Positions 1 through 7,417 are shown, counted from the stretch's first letter. The stretch: DNA of 25,618 nucleotides from Anaerolineales bacterium UBA2200 (GCA_002327925.1 DCVA01000038.1:1-25618), one strand, 5' to 3'. Numbers and translations: made by a program. Notes: generated by a model from the letters alone, not told the origin.

Positions 1-5
1 CATTC

Positions 6-34
6 TTGACTGCAGTCATTTCGGTCGTTATAAT
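6..34 (+). promoter_or_regulatory. Sigma-70-type promoter of the yvcK-like gene
   Basis: A -35 box TTGACT (6-11) and a perfect -10 box TATAAT (29-34) are separated by exactly 17 bp. The predicted transcription start is near 41. This places the in-frame TTG at 38 upstream of the transcript, so the GTG at 62 is the likely start codon. Confidence 0.85.
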
Positions 35-61
35 GATTTGGTTTTGAGGAGGGCGTTTGTA

Positions 62-1354
62 GTGCGTCTGTTCCAGAGGTTCGGTTCGGCATGGAAGTGG
101 CTGTACCCGGGCTTGGGCGTCAAACGCTGGCTCGTCTTGCTGGGGTTGGGGCTGCTTCTGCTGAGCCTCGGAGTGAGCTTTTTCTACGTGCAGGCGTACC
201 GCGCCCTCGAATTCAGTGGGGCAGCGTCGCCCATCGCCTACAATGTGACTCTCCAGTTCCTGCCGCGTTCGGTACGTGGGCTGCTTCTGCTTGTTGCGGG
301 CATTTCCTTCGTGGTAGTCGCTGTCTACCGCCTCAGCCGTTCGCTGGTGACCGTGTTCTACGATGGTGGCCGGGAAGGTTTGGTAGATGCAATCTACCGA
401 CGCCGCATGCGCCAACGAGGGCCAAGGATCGTCACCATTGGCGGGGGCACGGGCCTTTCCAACCTGCTGCGCGGACTGAAAGAGCGCACCGACAATCTGA
501 CGGCCATCGTGACCGTGGCGGATGACGGTGGCAGCTCAGGCAGACTGCGGCAACAGCTGGGACTCCTGCCTCCGGGCGATTTCCGAAGCTGTATCAGTGC
601 CCTTGCCGAGGCAGAGCCACTGATGGGCCTGCTTTTTCAGTACAGATTCGGCGAAGGCCAGGGTCTGGACGGCCACAGCTTTGGCAATCTCTTCATTGCC
701 GCGATGACCGGGGTGACGGGCGATTTCGCCGAGGCGGTCCGCCAGTCGAGCAAAGTCCTGGCGGTGCGGGGCAGGGTTCTCCCTTCCACGATGCAGAGTG
801 TTACCCTGTGCGCCGAGGTCGCCGATAGTCAGCATCAGGTCCATGGAGAGTCGCAGATTCCAAAGGCCGGCGCGCCGATCGAGCGGGTCTTTTTGCAGCC
901 GGACGACGTGCACGCCTACGGGGAAGCCGTGCAGGCCCTGCTCGGCGCGGACATGATCGTGGTTGGCCCTGGCAGTCTCTATACCAGCATACTGCCCAAC
1001 CTGCTGGTGCATGACATCGCGGCGGCGATCCGAGCATCGAGTGCGCTCAAAGTCTATGTATGCAATGTGGCAACACAGCCAGGGGAGACAGACGGCTATA
1101 GCGCAACCGATCACCTGCGCGCTATCAACAACCATGTGGGAGAGGACCTGTTTGATTTTGTCCTCACCAACAACAATCTGGATGTCGCGCTGCCCGAAGG
1201 CTGGAATACGGTCATGGTCGAGCCTGGATCGGATGGCGATGGCCGCATCTGGCCGGCCGATGTCGTGGACCAGGACAGACCCTGGCGCCATGACCCGGTC
1301 AAGCTGGCAAAGGCCCTGCTGGCGATGCAGGCTCAGTCGCGTGCGAGCAGATGA
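62..1354 (+). CDS. yvcK: YvcK/CofD-family protein with N-terminal membrane anchor
   Basis: This is a 430-residue protein of the YvcK (gluconeogenesis factor, CofD-like) family, which binds UDP-sugars and links carbon flux to cell-wall synthesis in Firmicutes and Actinobacteria. Visible signatures are the nucleotide-binding loop GGGTGLSNLL (about residues 127-136), VTVADDGGSSGRLR, and LPPGDFRSC. The first about 120 residues hold two hydrophobic segments (about 23-44 and 72-90), so the catalytic-like domain is probably tethered to the inner membrane; classical YvcK is soluble. GTG 62 is chosen because AGGAGG (47-52) lies 9 nt upstream and the promoter start falls downstream of the alternative TTG at 38. 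The gene is followed about 100 bp later by GAPDH, consistent with a role in central carbon control. The exact ligand cannot be read from the sequence. Confidence 0.9.
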   Translation: MRLFQRFGSAWKWLYPGLGVKRWLVLLGLGLLLLSLGVSFFYVQAYRALEFSGAASPIAYNVTLQFLPRSVRGLLLLVAGISFVVVAVYRLSRSLVTVFYDGGREGLVDAIYRRRMRQRGPRIVTIGGGTGLSNLLRGLKERTDNLTAIVTVADDGGSSGRLRQQLGLLPPGDFRSCISALAEAEPLMGLLFQYRFGEGQGLDGHSFGNLFIAAMTGVTGDFAEAVRQSSKVLAVRGRVLPSTMQSVTLCAEVADSQHQVHGESQIPKAGAPIERVFLQPDDVHAYGEAVQALLGADMIVVGPGSLYTSILPNLLVHDIAAAIRASSALKVYVCNVATQPGETDGYSATDHLRAINNHVGEDLFDFVLTNNNLDVALPEGWNTVMVEPGSDGDGRIWPADVVDQDRPWRHDPVKLAKALLAMQAQSRASR

Positions 1355-1377
1355 GATCACGCTAGTTCAGCAAGCCC

Positions 1378-1395
1378 GGTATCGCGTACGATACC
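1378..1395. promoter_or_regulatory. Inverted repeat upstream of gap, possible operator
   Basis: GGTATCG-CGTA-CGATACC forms a perfect 7-bp inverted repeat about 60 bp before the gap start codon. A -10-like CATAAT (1401-1406) follows, so the repeat would overlap the -35/spacer region of a gap promoter. It looks like a repressor site. No T-run follows, so it is not a terminator for the upstream gene. Confidence 0.4.
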
Positions 1396-1455
1396 TTGGC
1401 CATAATCCACCGCCCTCGGGCTGGTGAGACCACAATCTATTTGGAGGATAGGACA

Positions 1456-2469
1456 ATGGCAATCAAAGTAGGGATCAACGGTTTTGGCCGCATTGGCCGA
1501 CAGGCTCTCAAGGCCATGCTTGAGCGTTACCCCAAGGACATTCAGGTCGTCGCGGTCAATGACCTGTTTGACGCTGCGATCAACGCTCACCTGTTCAAGT
1601 ACGACACCAACTATGGTGCCTTTGAAGGCACGGCGGAGGCCGTCGGCGGCAACCTCGTGATCAACGGCAAAGAGATCAAGGTACTGGCTCAGAAGGATCC
1701 CGCCCAGCTGCCCTGGAAGGATCTGGGGGTGGACATCGTCCTCGAGTCCACGGGACTGTTCACGGACAAGGAAAAGGCCGCCGTACACATCAATGCCGGC
1801 GGGGCGAAGAAAGTGGTCATTAGCGCTCCCGCCAAGAATGAGGACATCACCGTAGTGCTCGGGGTAAACGATGACAAGTACGATCCCGCCAAGCATCACG
1901 TGATTTCCAATGCCTCCTGCACCACCAACTGCCTGGCCCCTGCCGCCAAGGTCCTGCACGACACGTATGGCATCGTGCGCGGAATGATGACCACGGTGCA
2001 CTCCTACACCAACGATCAGCGCATTCTGGATCTGGCGCACAAGGACCTGCGCCGGGCACGCGCTGCTGCCATGAACATCATCCCCACCACCACCGGTGCC
2101 GCCCGCGCTCTCGCACTGGTCATTCCCGACCTGAAGGGCAAGTTCGACGGTTTTTCGCTGCGTGTGCCCACCGCCACTGTCTCCGTTGTGGACTTTGTGG
2201 CCGAAATCCGGAAGCCGGCCAGCGTAGAAGCAGTCAATGATGCCTTCAAGAAGGCTTCCGAAGGGGCGATGAAGGGTATCCTGGGCATCAGTTCTGAGCC
2301 GCTCGTGTCCTCCGATTTCAAGGGCGACACGCGCTCGTCCATCGTCGATGCTCTCTCGACCATGGTCATCGGTGAGACGATGGTCAAGGTCGTCGCGTGG
2401 TACGACAATGAGTGGGGCTACGCCTGCCGCTGCAGCGACCTCATTCACATGATCGGCAACAAGCTCTAG
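1456..2469 (+). CDS. gap: Glyceraldehyde-3-phosphate dehydrogenase, type I
   Basis: This 337-residue protein is a phosphorylating GAPDH that interconverts glyceraldehyde-3-phosphate and 1,3-bisphosphoglycerate in the cytoplasm. The N-terminal Rossmann motif INGFGRIGRQ, the VNDLFD segment after the second strand, the catalytic SNASCTTNCLAP (nucleophile about Cys155) and the HSYTNDQRILD segment with the assisting His are all present. Length is typical. The start is ATG 1456, with GGAGG 8 nt upstream (1443-1447); an in-frame extension to 1396 would add about 20 residues that the family lacks. The Asp of VNDLFD favours NAD over NADP by analogy with the glycolytic enzyme. A strong hairpin follows the stop codon. 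Confidence 0.97.
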   Translation: MAIKVGINGFGRIGRQALKAMLERYPKDIQVVAVNDLFDAAINAHLFKYDTNYGAFEGTAEAVGGNLVINGKEIKVLAQKDPAQLPWKDLGVDIVLESTGLFTDKEKAAVHINAGGAKKVVISAPAKNEDITVVLGVNDDKYDPAKHHVISNASCTTNCLAPAAKVLHDTYGIVRGMMTTVHSYTNDQRILDLAHKDLRRARAAAMNIIPTTTGAARALALVIPDLKGKFDGFSLRVPTATVSVVDFVAEIRKPASVEAVNDAFKKASEGAMKGILGISSEPLVSSDFKGDTRSSIVDALSTMVIGETMVKVVAWYDNEWGYACRCSDLIHMIGNKL

Positions 2470-2486
2470 TTCGCTTGAATGCCTGA

Positions 2487-2512
2487 GGGAGCGAGGAAAG
2501 AACCTCGCTCCC
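2487..2512 (+). terminator. Hairpin after gap (10-bp perfect stem)
   Basis: GGGAGCGAGG pairs perfectly with CCTCGCTCCC across a 6-nt AAAGAA loop, starting 18 nt after the gap stop codon. There is no T-tract directly after it, so it may be an imperfect intrinsic terminator or an mRNA 3'-end stabiliser. Confidence 0.5.
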
Positions 2513-2549
2513 CCGGGTCGCTTTGCGGCACGAACCCGTATGCAGCAGA

Positions 2550-2588
2550 CGGTCGCTGCCTTCGCGCCCTGTGCGAAGGCAGCGACCG
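2550..2588 (+). repeat. 16-bp perfect inverted repeat upstream of the glycosyltransferase
   Basis: CGGTCGCTGCCTTCGC (2550-2565) is matched by its exact complement at 2573-2588 with a 7-nt loop. TTTT follows at 2594-2597, then the ribosome-binding GAGGA (2603-2607) of the next gene. It could be a second terminator for gap or an attenuator for the glycosyltransferase operon, since it ends only 24 nt before the start codon. Confidence 0.6.
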
Positions 2589-2612
2589 CTACCTTTTCGG
2601 TCGAGGAATAGT

Positions 2613-3887
2613 GTGACCCGCTCTATCAAACCATCCAGACCTGTGCGACGCATTGCCATGCTCAGCGTGCATACTTGCCCCCTGGCTGCCCTGGGTGGGA
2701 AGGAGACCGGGGGGATGAACGTGTATGTGCGCGAGCTCTCGCGAGAACTCGGCGCGCGCGGCTTGCAGGTGGATATCTTCACTCGCTCTCAGGATGCCGC
2801 CCGCCCGAGAATCGTTCATCCCTGGCCGAACGTCCGCGTGATACACCTGCCTGCTGGACCTGAGGAGCCCTACAGCAAGAATCTGGTCTTCCAGCACCTG
2901 CCCCAGTTCCTGAAGGGTATGGAGCAGTTGGTCGAGCAAGAGGGCATTTCCTACGACCTCCTGCACAGTCACTACTGGCTGTCCGGCTGGGTGGCATCTC
3001 AGTTCTCCCGCCGCCACTCTGTACCCACCATCCACATGTTCCACACGTTGGGCAAGATGAAAGACACCGTAGCTCGAAGCGAGGGTGAGAAGGAGCCGGA
3101 CACGCGCATTCAGGTCGAGACAGAGCTGGTGGGAGAAATCGACCGGATCGTGGCCGCCACGCCCCTGGACAGGCAGCAGACAGTGGACCTGTACGGGGCT
3201 GATCCCGAGAGCATCCGGGTCATCCCTCTGGGAGTGGACCTGGACATGTTCCACCCCATTCCGCGGGCCGAAGCCAGGCACGCCATTGGCCTGGACGTTC
3301 CGGGGCTGTGCCAACTGGTGCTGTTCGTTGGCAGGCTCGATCCGCTCAAGGGCCTCGATACGCTCGTTCGCGCCATGTGCAAGCTCAGCGACCTCGAGCC
3401 GGATCTAGTGAAGGGCACATGCCTCGCTGTGGTCGGAGGGGATGTCGATGAAGAGAATGACGTCCTCGAGAACGAGCTGGAGTGCCTCGACAAGCTCAAG
3501 AAGGAGGTCGGCCTGGACGACCTCGTCATCTTCCTGGGCTCACGGGCTCAGAGCACTCTCGCGCAGTACTATTCCGCCGCAGAGGTCGTGGTCGTGCCCT
3601 CTCACTATGAATCCTTCGGACTGGTGGCCCTGGAGGCGATGGCCTGCGGTACACCGGTGATCGCGTCCCGCGTGGGCGGCTTGCAGCACACCATCGAGGA
3701 CGACATTACAGGGCTTCTCGTGCCCGCAGGCGACCCGGACGCGTTGGCCGACAGGCTGCGCCAGCTCCTGCTGGACGCGGAGCTGCGCGACAGGCTCGGC
3801 GCGGCCGCTCGTGCGCGCGCTCTGAGCTACACCTGGCCCATCGTGGCCGAGCGAATCATCCAAGTCTACGAGGAACTATGGAAGTAA
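2613..3887 (+). CDS. MshA-like GT4 family glycosyltransferase
   Basis: This 424-residue GT-B fold enzyme resembles D-inositol-3-phosphate glycosyltransferase (MshA) and sucrose-phosphate-synthase-type GT4 proteins. The N-terminal domain has SVHTCPLAALGGKETGGMNV (about residues 18-37), HSHYWLSG (about 118-125) and FHTLGKMKD (about 143-151). From memory of MshA, the Asn of GGMN, Lys in SKN (about 89), Tyr of HSHYW and Thr of HTL correspond to acceptor-phosphate contacts. The C-terminal nucleotide-sugar domain has FVGRLDPLKGLDTLV and the E-x7-E motif in ESFGLVALEAMACGTP. GTG 2613 is chosen because GAGGA lies 5 nt upstream; the longer reading frame would run through the two upstream hairpins. The stop overlaps the next gene by 10 bp, so the pair is co-translated. 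True donor and acceptor are unknown. Confidence 0.85.
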   Translation: MTRSIKPSRPVRRIAMLSVHTCPLAALGGKETGGMNVYVRELSRELGARGLQVDIFTRSQDAARPRIVHPWPNVRVIHLPAGPEEPYSKNLVFQHLPQFLKGMEQLVEQEGISYDLLHSHYWLSGWVASQFSRRHSVPTIHMFHTLGKMKDTVARSEGEKEPDTRIQVETELVGEIDRIVAATPLDRQQTVDLYGADPESIRVIPLGVDLDMFHPIPRAEARHAIGLDVPGLCQLVLFVGRLDPLKGLDTLVRAMCKLSDLEPDLVKGTCLAVVGGDVDEENDVLENELECLDKLKKEVGLDDLVIFLGSRAQSTLAQYYSAAEVVVVPSHYESFGLVALEAMACGTPVIASRVGGLQHTIEDDITGLLVPAGDPDALADRLRQLLLDAELRDRLGAAARARALSYTWPIVAERIIQVYEELWK

Positions 3888-4606
3888 TCCAACTGGGCGC
3901 CACCCCGCCGCCAGCCACCCCCACCCGCATGGTGATCACGGCTCATCCCGACGACTCGGAGTTCACCGTGGCAGGCACAACCGCCCTGTGGGTCAGAGAC
4001 GGATACCATGTCATCTACGTCATTTGTACCGACGGCAGTCGTGGAAGCAACGAGCCCGACATGCCTCCTGAGAGGTTGATTCCGATCCGCCGTGCGGAGC
4101 AGTGCGAAGCTGCGTCTGTGCTTGGCGTCCAGACGGTCATCTTTCTGAACCACGAAGACGGCACCCTGGAGCCAACCCTGCAGTTGCGGCGCGAGCTGAC
4201 CGGACTGATTCGCAGCTACCGTCCGGACATTGTCGTCTGTGGCGATCCAACCCGCTACTTCAACCGCAACGTCTATGTGAACCACCCGGATCACCGCGCC
4301 GCAGGCGAAGCCGCCCTTTACGCCATCTTCCCCTCAGCCTGCACTCGCTTCCTCTTCCGGGAGCTGCTGGATGAAGGGCTCGAACCTCACAAAGTGCACG
4401 AAATCTACCTCAGCGGGACACTGGAGCCGGATACCTTCGTCGACATCACTGACACGGTCGATCTCAAGGTAAGGGCTCTGCAGGCCCACCGGAGCCAGGT
4501 GCCGCCGGAAACGGTGGAGGCGCGAATACGCGACTGGGCAGGAGAACTGGGGCGCAAGTACGGGGTGGCCTTTGCCGAGGAGTACAGGCGCATCATCCTG
4601 CGCTAG
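3878..4606 (+). CDS. PIG-L family (MshB/BshB-like) N-acetylglucosaminyl deacetylase
   Basis: This 242-residue protein belongs to the PIG-L/LmbE family of zinc-dependent deacetylases, which remove acetyl from GlcNAc conjugates. The metal-binding AHPDDSE (His23, Asp26) and the downstream VNHPDHRAAG (about His136-His139) are intact. ATG 3878 has GAGGAA just upstream and overlaps the glycosyltransferase stop. A GT4 enzyme followed by a PIG-L deacetylase is the first two steps of mycothiol (MshA/MshB) or bacillithiol (BshA/BshB) synthesis. The ligase and acetyltransferase (MshC/MshD) or BshC are not in the window, so a thiol product is only a hypothesis; another glycoconjugate is equally possible. 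Confidence 0.85.
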   Translation: MEVIQLGATPPPATPTRMVITAHPDDSEFTVAGTTALWVRDGYHVIYVICTDGSRGSNEPDMPPERLIPIRRAEQCEAASVLGVQTVIFLNHEDGTLEPTLQLRRELTGLIRSYRPDIVVCGDPTRYFNRNVYVNHPDHRAAGEAALYAIFPSACTRFLFRELLDEGLEPHKVHEIYLSGTLEPDTFVDITDTVDLKVRALQAHRSQVPPETVEARIRDWAGELGRKYGVAFAEEYRRIILR

Positions 4607-4665
4607 AACGCGCGCCACGTCCGCTCGCCGGCTCGGCGACTTTCGGTAAGAGGCAGTGATGGGTA

Positions 4666-4675
4666 AGAGAGAGAG
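4666..4675. repeat. (AG)5 dinucleotide tract at a probable frameshift
   Basis: Ten bases of AG repeat lie 7 bp downstream of the A of ATG 4659, which has a good ribosome-binding site (AAGAGG, 4648-4653). Removing one AG unit would fuse that start to the HEAT-repeat frame. As given, the ATG frame stops at 4768. Confidence 0.6.
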
Positions 4676-4768
4676 GAATACCGCAAGACTCTGCGCGAGC
4701 TGGCCGATTGGGAGCCTTTCCTACTGCGCGAGTCCGGGCTTCCGGGTCCGCGATCCAACCTCGAGCTG

Positions 4769-5425
4769 ATGCAGGCTGTGGCAGACGAGGCCGACGAGCA
4801 GTGGCTTCGACACCACGCGGCCCTTGGGCCAGAACTCGCTCCCGTCAATGAGCCGCGAGGGTTTCTGGCGATGTGCGGCGTCTGCGGCCTGGGAAGACTG
4901 CTCTCTGAAGGCCAGACGGGGGTGCTCGACGACCTGCAAATGCTGGCGGCCGATCCACGCTGGCGCATTCGTGAGGCCGTGGCTATGGCCCTGCAGCGCT
5001 GGGGAGACCGCGATATGGATGCGCTGCTGGCAGCCATGCAGCCCTGGGCCGTCGACTCGCCGCTGGTACAGAGAGCTGGCGCTGCCGCCCTGTGTGAGCC
5101 CAGACTACTGCAGCAGAGGACGCATGCCGCGAAGGTTCTGCGGATCCTCGACACGATCACCAGCTCTCTGGCTCTCGCCCAGAACCGCAGGACGGATGAA
5201 TATCGCACCCTCCGCCAGGGCTTGGGCTACTGTTGGAGCGTCGCCGTGGCAGCCCTGCCTGACCTGGGCAAACCTCTGATGGAACGCTGGCTGAGCGATC
5301 CCGACCCGGACATTCGCTGGGTGGTCAGGGAGAATCTCAAGAAGAACCGTCTACTTCGGCTGGACCCTGAGTGGGCACATCGCGCACTCGCCGCTTTGGA
5401 TGAGGAACGCCAGGCGCCCGGCTGA
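4769..5425 (+). CDS. HEAT-repeat protein (5' end possibly frameshifted)
   Basis: The open frame encodes 218 residues of helical-repeat protein. HEAT-like units are visible as DPRWRIREAVAMALQRWGD and DPDPDIRWVVRENLKKNRL near the C-terminus, resembling the armadillo/HEAT and DNA-alkylation-repeat (AlkD-like) superfamily. No catalytic residues of AlkD can be assigned with confidence, so a binding or scaffold role is as likely as a glycosylase. The same frame continues open upstream to 4667 with protein-like sequence (EYRKTLRELADWEPFLLRES) but has no ATG, GTG or TTG there. The best start signal (ATG 4659 with AAGAGG) is out of frame by one AG unit; corrected, the protein would be about 254 residues. 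Annotated from the first in-frame ATG. Confidence 0.6.
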   Translation: MQAVADEADEQWLRHHAALGPELAPVNEPRGFLAMCGVCGLGRLLSEGQTGVLDDLQMLAADPRWRIREAVAMALQRWGDRDMDALLAAMQPWAVDSPLVQRAGAAALCEPRLLQQRTHAAKVLRILDTITSSLALAQNRRTDEYRTLRQGLGYCWSVAVAALPDLGKPLMERWLSDPDPDIRWVVRENLKKNRLLRLDPEWAHRALAALDEERQAPG

Positions 5426-5484
5426 GGGCTGAATCCGATCTCGCGACCCTTGGGCACTTCGGGCCAGCCGTGTTCGCCTCAGGG

Positions 5485-5772
5485 CTACCGACCGTCAGAT
5501 CTCCCCGAGAGGCGACCGCGTGCCACCAGCAGGACCGCGCCGGCGATGGCCACAGCCGACGTGACCGCCACCCTGATGACCCACCGGGCAGTGGGCTTTT
5601 CGGGCTCGATCCGTACATCCTGGCTCAGTCGTTGCCGCGTCTCCTCCAAAATCTCATCCCGCAGGCGACGCTTCACCGCCGGGGGCGGCCTCACTGGCGC
5701 CAGAACACCCTGTACATGGTCCTCCAGCTCAAGGACCGTGTTTTCCTCTCTTAGCTCTCTGTCCATGCCCAT
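5485..5772 (-). CDS. Small single-pass membrane protein, possible anti-sigma factor
   Basis: This 95-residue protein starts at ATG 5772, 11 nt after the stop of the ECF sigma gene, so the two are almost certainly one operon. Residues 1-62 are charged and helical (ELREENTVLELEDHVQGVL, then RRLRDEILEETRQRL). Residues 64-84 are a membrane span (VIRVAVTSAVAIAGAVLLVA), followed by a short basic tail. Position and topology match a membrane anti-sigma factor. However, it lacks the HxxxCxxC zinc motif of the usual ZAS domain and has no extracytoplasmic sensor domain. Function is inferred from context only. Confidence 0.65.
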   Translation of the reverse strand: MGMDRELREENTVLELEDHVQGVLAPVRPPPAVKRRLRDEILEETRQRLSQDVRIEPEKPTARWVIRVAVTSAVAIAGAVLLVARGRLSGRSDGR

Positions 5773-5783
5773 ATGACTACCGC

Positions 5784-6338
5784 TCACTCGTGATTCCCGT
5801 GATGTCTGTCCAGTTCGTCCCGCAAGGCTTGCAGCGTGCGGTGGAAGAGTGACTTGACTGCCCCCTCCGAGCGATTCATGATCTGACCGATCTCTGCATT
5901 GGAGAGACCCTCGCTGAACTTGAGGATCAACAGTTCTTGCCTCTCTGTCGGCAAATGCCGCACCGCCTCGAGCAGCACCCCGCTCTCCTCGTTGGATTGG
6001 GCTAGATCCTCCGGCCGGTCGTCGTCGCGACTGCGCTCTGCCACTGCGTCCAGCGCCACCATCTGATGCCTGTGTGCGTCGCGGTACCAGTTGGCCACAG
6101 CGTTGTGGGCAATGCGGAAAAGCCATGCGGCAAATGGGATACCGCGAAAACGGTACCCCTTCAGGTGCACAAAGGCCTTCAGGAAGGTCCGCGCCGTCAG
6201 GTCTTCGGCGTCGCCGTGGTTTCCGGTCCGCTGGAAGATATAGTTGTAGACCCGGTCGACGTACAGGTCATACAGGGCAGCAAAGGCCAGCGGATCGTCT
6301 TGCGCGCGCTCAATCAGAAGATGTTCCTGGTCCTCCAT
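5784..6338 (-). CDS. ECF-type RNA polymerase sigma factor
   Basis: This 184-residue group IV (ECF) sigma factor directs RNA polymerase to a specific stress or envelope regulon. Region 2 is seen as ALYDLYVDRVYNYIFQRTG, then DAEDLTARTFLKAF and PFAAWLFRIAHNAVANWYRD. Region 4 has LPTERQELLILKFSEGLSNA, EIGQIMNRSEGAVKSLFHR. ATG 6338 is chosen because AAGGAAG lies directly upstream at normal spacing; an in-frame GTG at 6350 has no ribosome-binding site. It is followed in the same operon by a small membrane protein that may control it. The target promoters are not known. Confidence 0.93.
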   Translation of the reverse strand: MEDQEHLLIERAQDDPLAFAALYDLYVDRVYNYIFQRTGNHGDAEDLTARTFLKAFVHLKGYRFRGIPFAAWLFRIAHNAVANWYRDAHRHQMVALDAVAERSRDDDRPEDLAQSNEESGVLLEAVRHLPTERQELLILKFSEGLSNAEIGQIMNRSEGAVKSLFHRTLQALRDELDRHHGNHE

Positions 6339-6467
6339 GGCTTCCTTCACACCCGCGCGCCTGGCCCGCAGCCCATGCCTCTACAGTCTAACAACACTGG
6401 CCGGCTGGTTCGGATGCGGCACCGCGCGCGCCGGTTGCAGCTCGGCGGATTGGTGACGGGAATTGTA

Positions 6468-6484
6468 GCTCCTTGCGCAGGAGC
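6468..6484 (-). terminator. Weak hairpin downstream of the RiPP - strand operon
   Basis: On the - strand GCTCCT-GCGCA-AGGAGC forms a 6-bp stem 40 nt after the HPr-kinase-like stop, followed by TACAATTCCC. The stem is short and the T content poor, so this is only a candidate terminator. Confidence 0.3.
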
Positions 6485-6523
6485 CGTCAACTCGGGATGG
6501 CCTGACAGCAGTGAGGGCAGGGG

Positions 6524-7417
6524 TCAGGTGATCTGCCCGGGGGAAAAGCGCTCCAGGAGGTCAACTACCTCCGTCCCAGGACGGAAATGCAGGTCGAAGC
6601 AAGGCACCCTGGCCGCTAACCTCTCGGTGAAAGAAAGCACGCCCGGAACCAGCTCCGATTCGTACCAGGGGATGGACGCTACGGGCAAGAGAGCTCTGAG
6701 CGCGTCAGGCGAGCTGCAACGGTGGATCGAGTTCTCCTGGCTGTGATGCAGAAAGAAGATGGCGGACAGGGGCACGCACTCGTTGAGGGCGGCTCGAGCC
6801 TCGCCATACCAGGGCGTCCCAAAGGCCATGTAGGTGCCGTCAATCTCCCGGACGACCATCCGGTCGTCGCTGAGGACGAGAGCTTTCTCCCCCTCAGCCA
6901 GGAGGCGCGACAGGGTGGACTTGCCAGCGCTGGATGAGCCGGCGAACAGGTAGCCCCGGGCGCCCAGTTTCGCGCCTGCAGCGTGCAGCACGAGACCCTG
7001 GCCTGCCAGAACGTACATCAGGAGGAGCTGGTCCAGCGGGTAACTGACTGGGTTGGTCAGCCTGACCTGCTGCCCTGACCGGTTCAGCAGCGCCTCACCG
7101 CAGTGGACCTTGACGCGGCCCGGCCGCAGGTCGAACTCGGCCAGCCAACGAGGACTCGCGGCGCCGCCCAATGCCTTCAGGTAGCGGCGCCCGTCACTGC
7201 CATAGAGCTGCCAGGACTGGCCATCAAAGAGGTGCTCCTGGCTCTCCGTACTTGGAGCAGGATCCAGACAGAGCTCAACCTCCAAGGCCGGGGCGGGGCC
7301 GGCGGCAGGCACGCCAAATGGCCCGTAGCAGGGATCCAGGTCGTTCAGGGCCACTCCCGGGGGACAACGCACGAGAAAGCGGACGCCGGCAACGCTCAAT
7401 GCCACGACGTCCGCCAC
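6524..7417 (-). CDS. HPr kinase-like protein of the RiPP locus (PadeK-like)
   Basis: This protein of about 297 residues resembles the C-terminal P-loop domain of HPr kinase/phosphorylase found in peptide-modification clusters. It has LVLHAAGAKLGARGYLFAGS leading into the Walker A loop SSSAGKSTLSRLL, and an acidic LSDDRMVV motif like the HprK catalytic/metal region. It lacks PTS neighbours, so a role in sugar regulation is unlikely. In paeninodin-type lasso clusters, homologous kinases phosphorylate the C-terminal Ser of the precursor, and the precursor encoded just upstream here ends in Ser. The start is uncertain: GTG 7417 has GAGGA at good spacing, while TTG 7459 directly abuts the precursor stop (TGA-TTG) but lacks a clear ribosome-binding site. 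Confidence 0.8.
   Translation of the reverse strand: MADVVALSVAGVRFLVRCPPGVALNDLDPCYGPFGVPAAGPAPALEVELCLDPAPSTESQEHLFDGQSWQLYGSDGRRYLKALGGAASPRWLAEFDLRPGRVKVHCGEALLNRSGQQVRLTNPVSYPLDQLLLMYVLAGQGLVLHAAGAKLGARGYLFAGSSSAGKSTLSRLLAEGEKALVLSDDRMVVREIDGTYMAFGTPWYGEARAALNECVPLSAIFFLHHSQENSIHRCSSPDALRALLPVASIPWYESELVPGVLSFTERLAARVPCFDLHFRPGTEVVDLLERFSPGQIT

Noticed and set aside
38..61. TTG at 38 as start of the yvcK-like gene
   Set aside because: It lies just upstream of or at the predicted transcription start and has no ribosome-binding site, while GTG 62 has AGGAGG at 9 nt.
1357..2448. 363-codon - strand frame opposite gap
   Set aside because: It is fully antisense to an unmistakable GAPDH and its composition (Gly/His/Val-rich, no domain) is that of a shadow frame.
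2550..2588. 16-bp inverted repeat as ends of an insertion sequence
   Set aside because: Only a 7-nt loop separates the arms, there is no transposase, and no target duplication is seen.
5776..6126. N-terminal extension of the small membrane protein through the sigma factor gene
   Set aside because: The extension is out of frame inside the sigma gene. The ATG at 5772 starts the plausible protein right after the sigma stop.
6339..6523. ECF-type autoregulated promoter (GAACC ... GTT-like) ahead of the sigma gene
   Set aside because: A CGAACC and a GTTAGA are roughly 17 bp apart on the - strand, but the match is too short and the target motif unknown.
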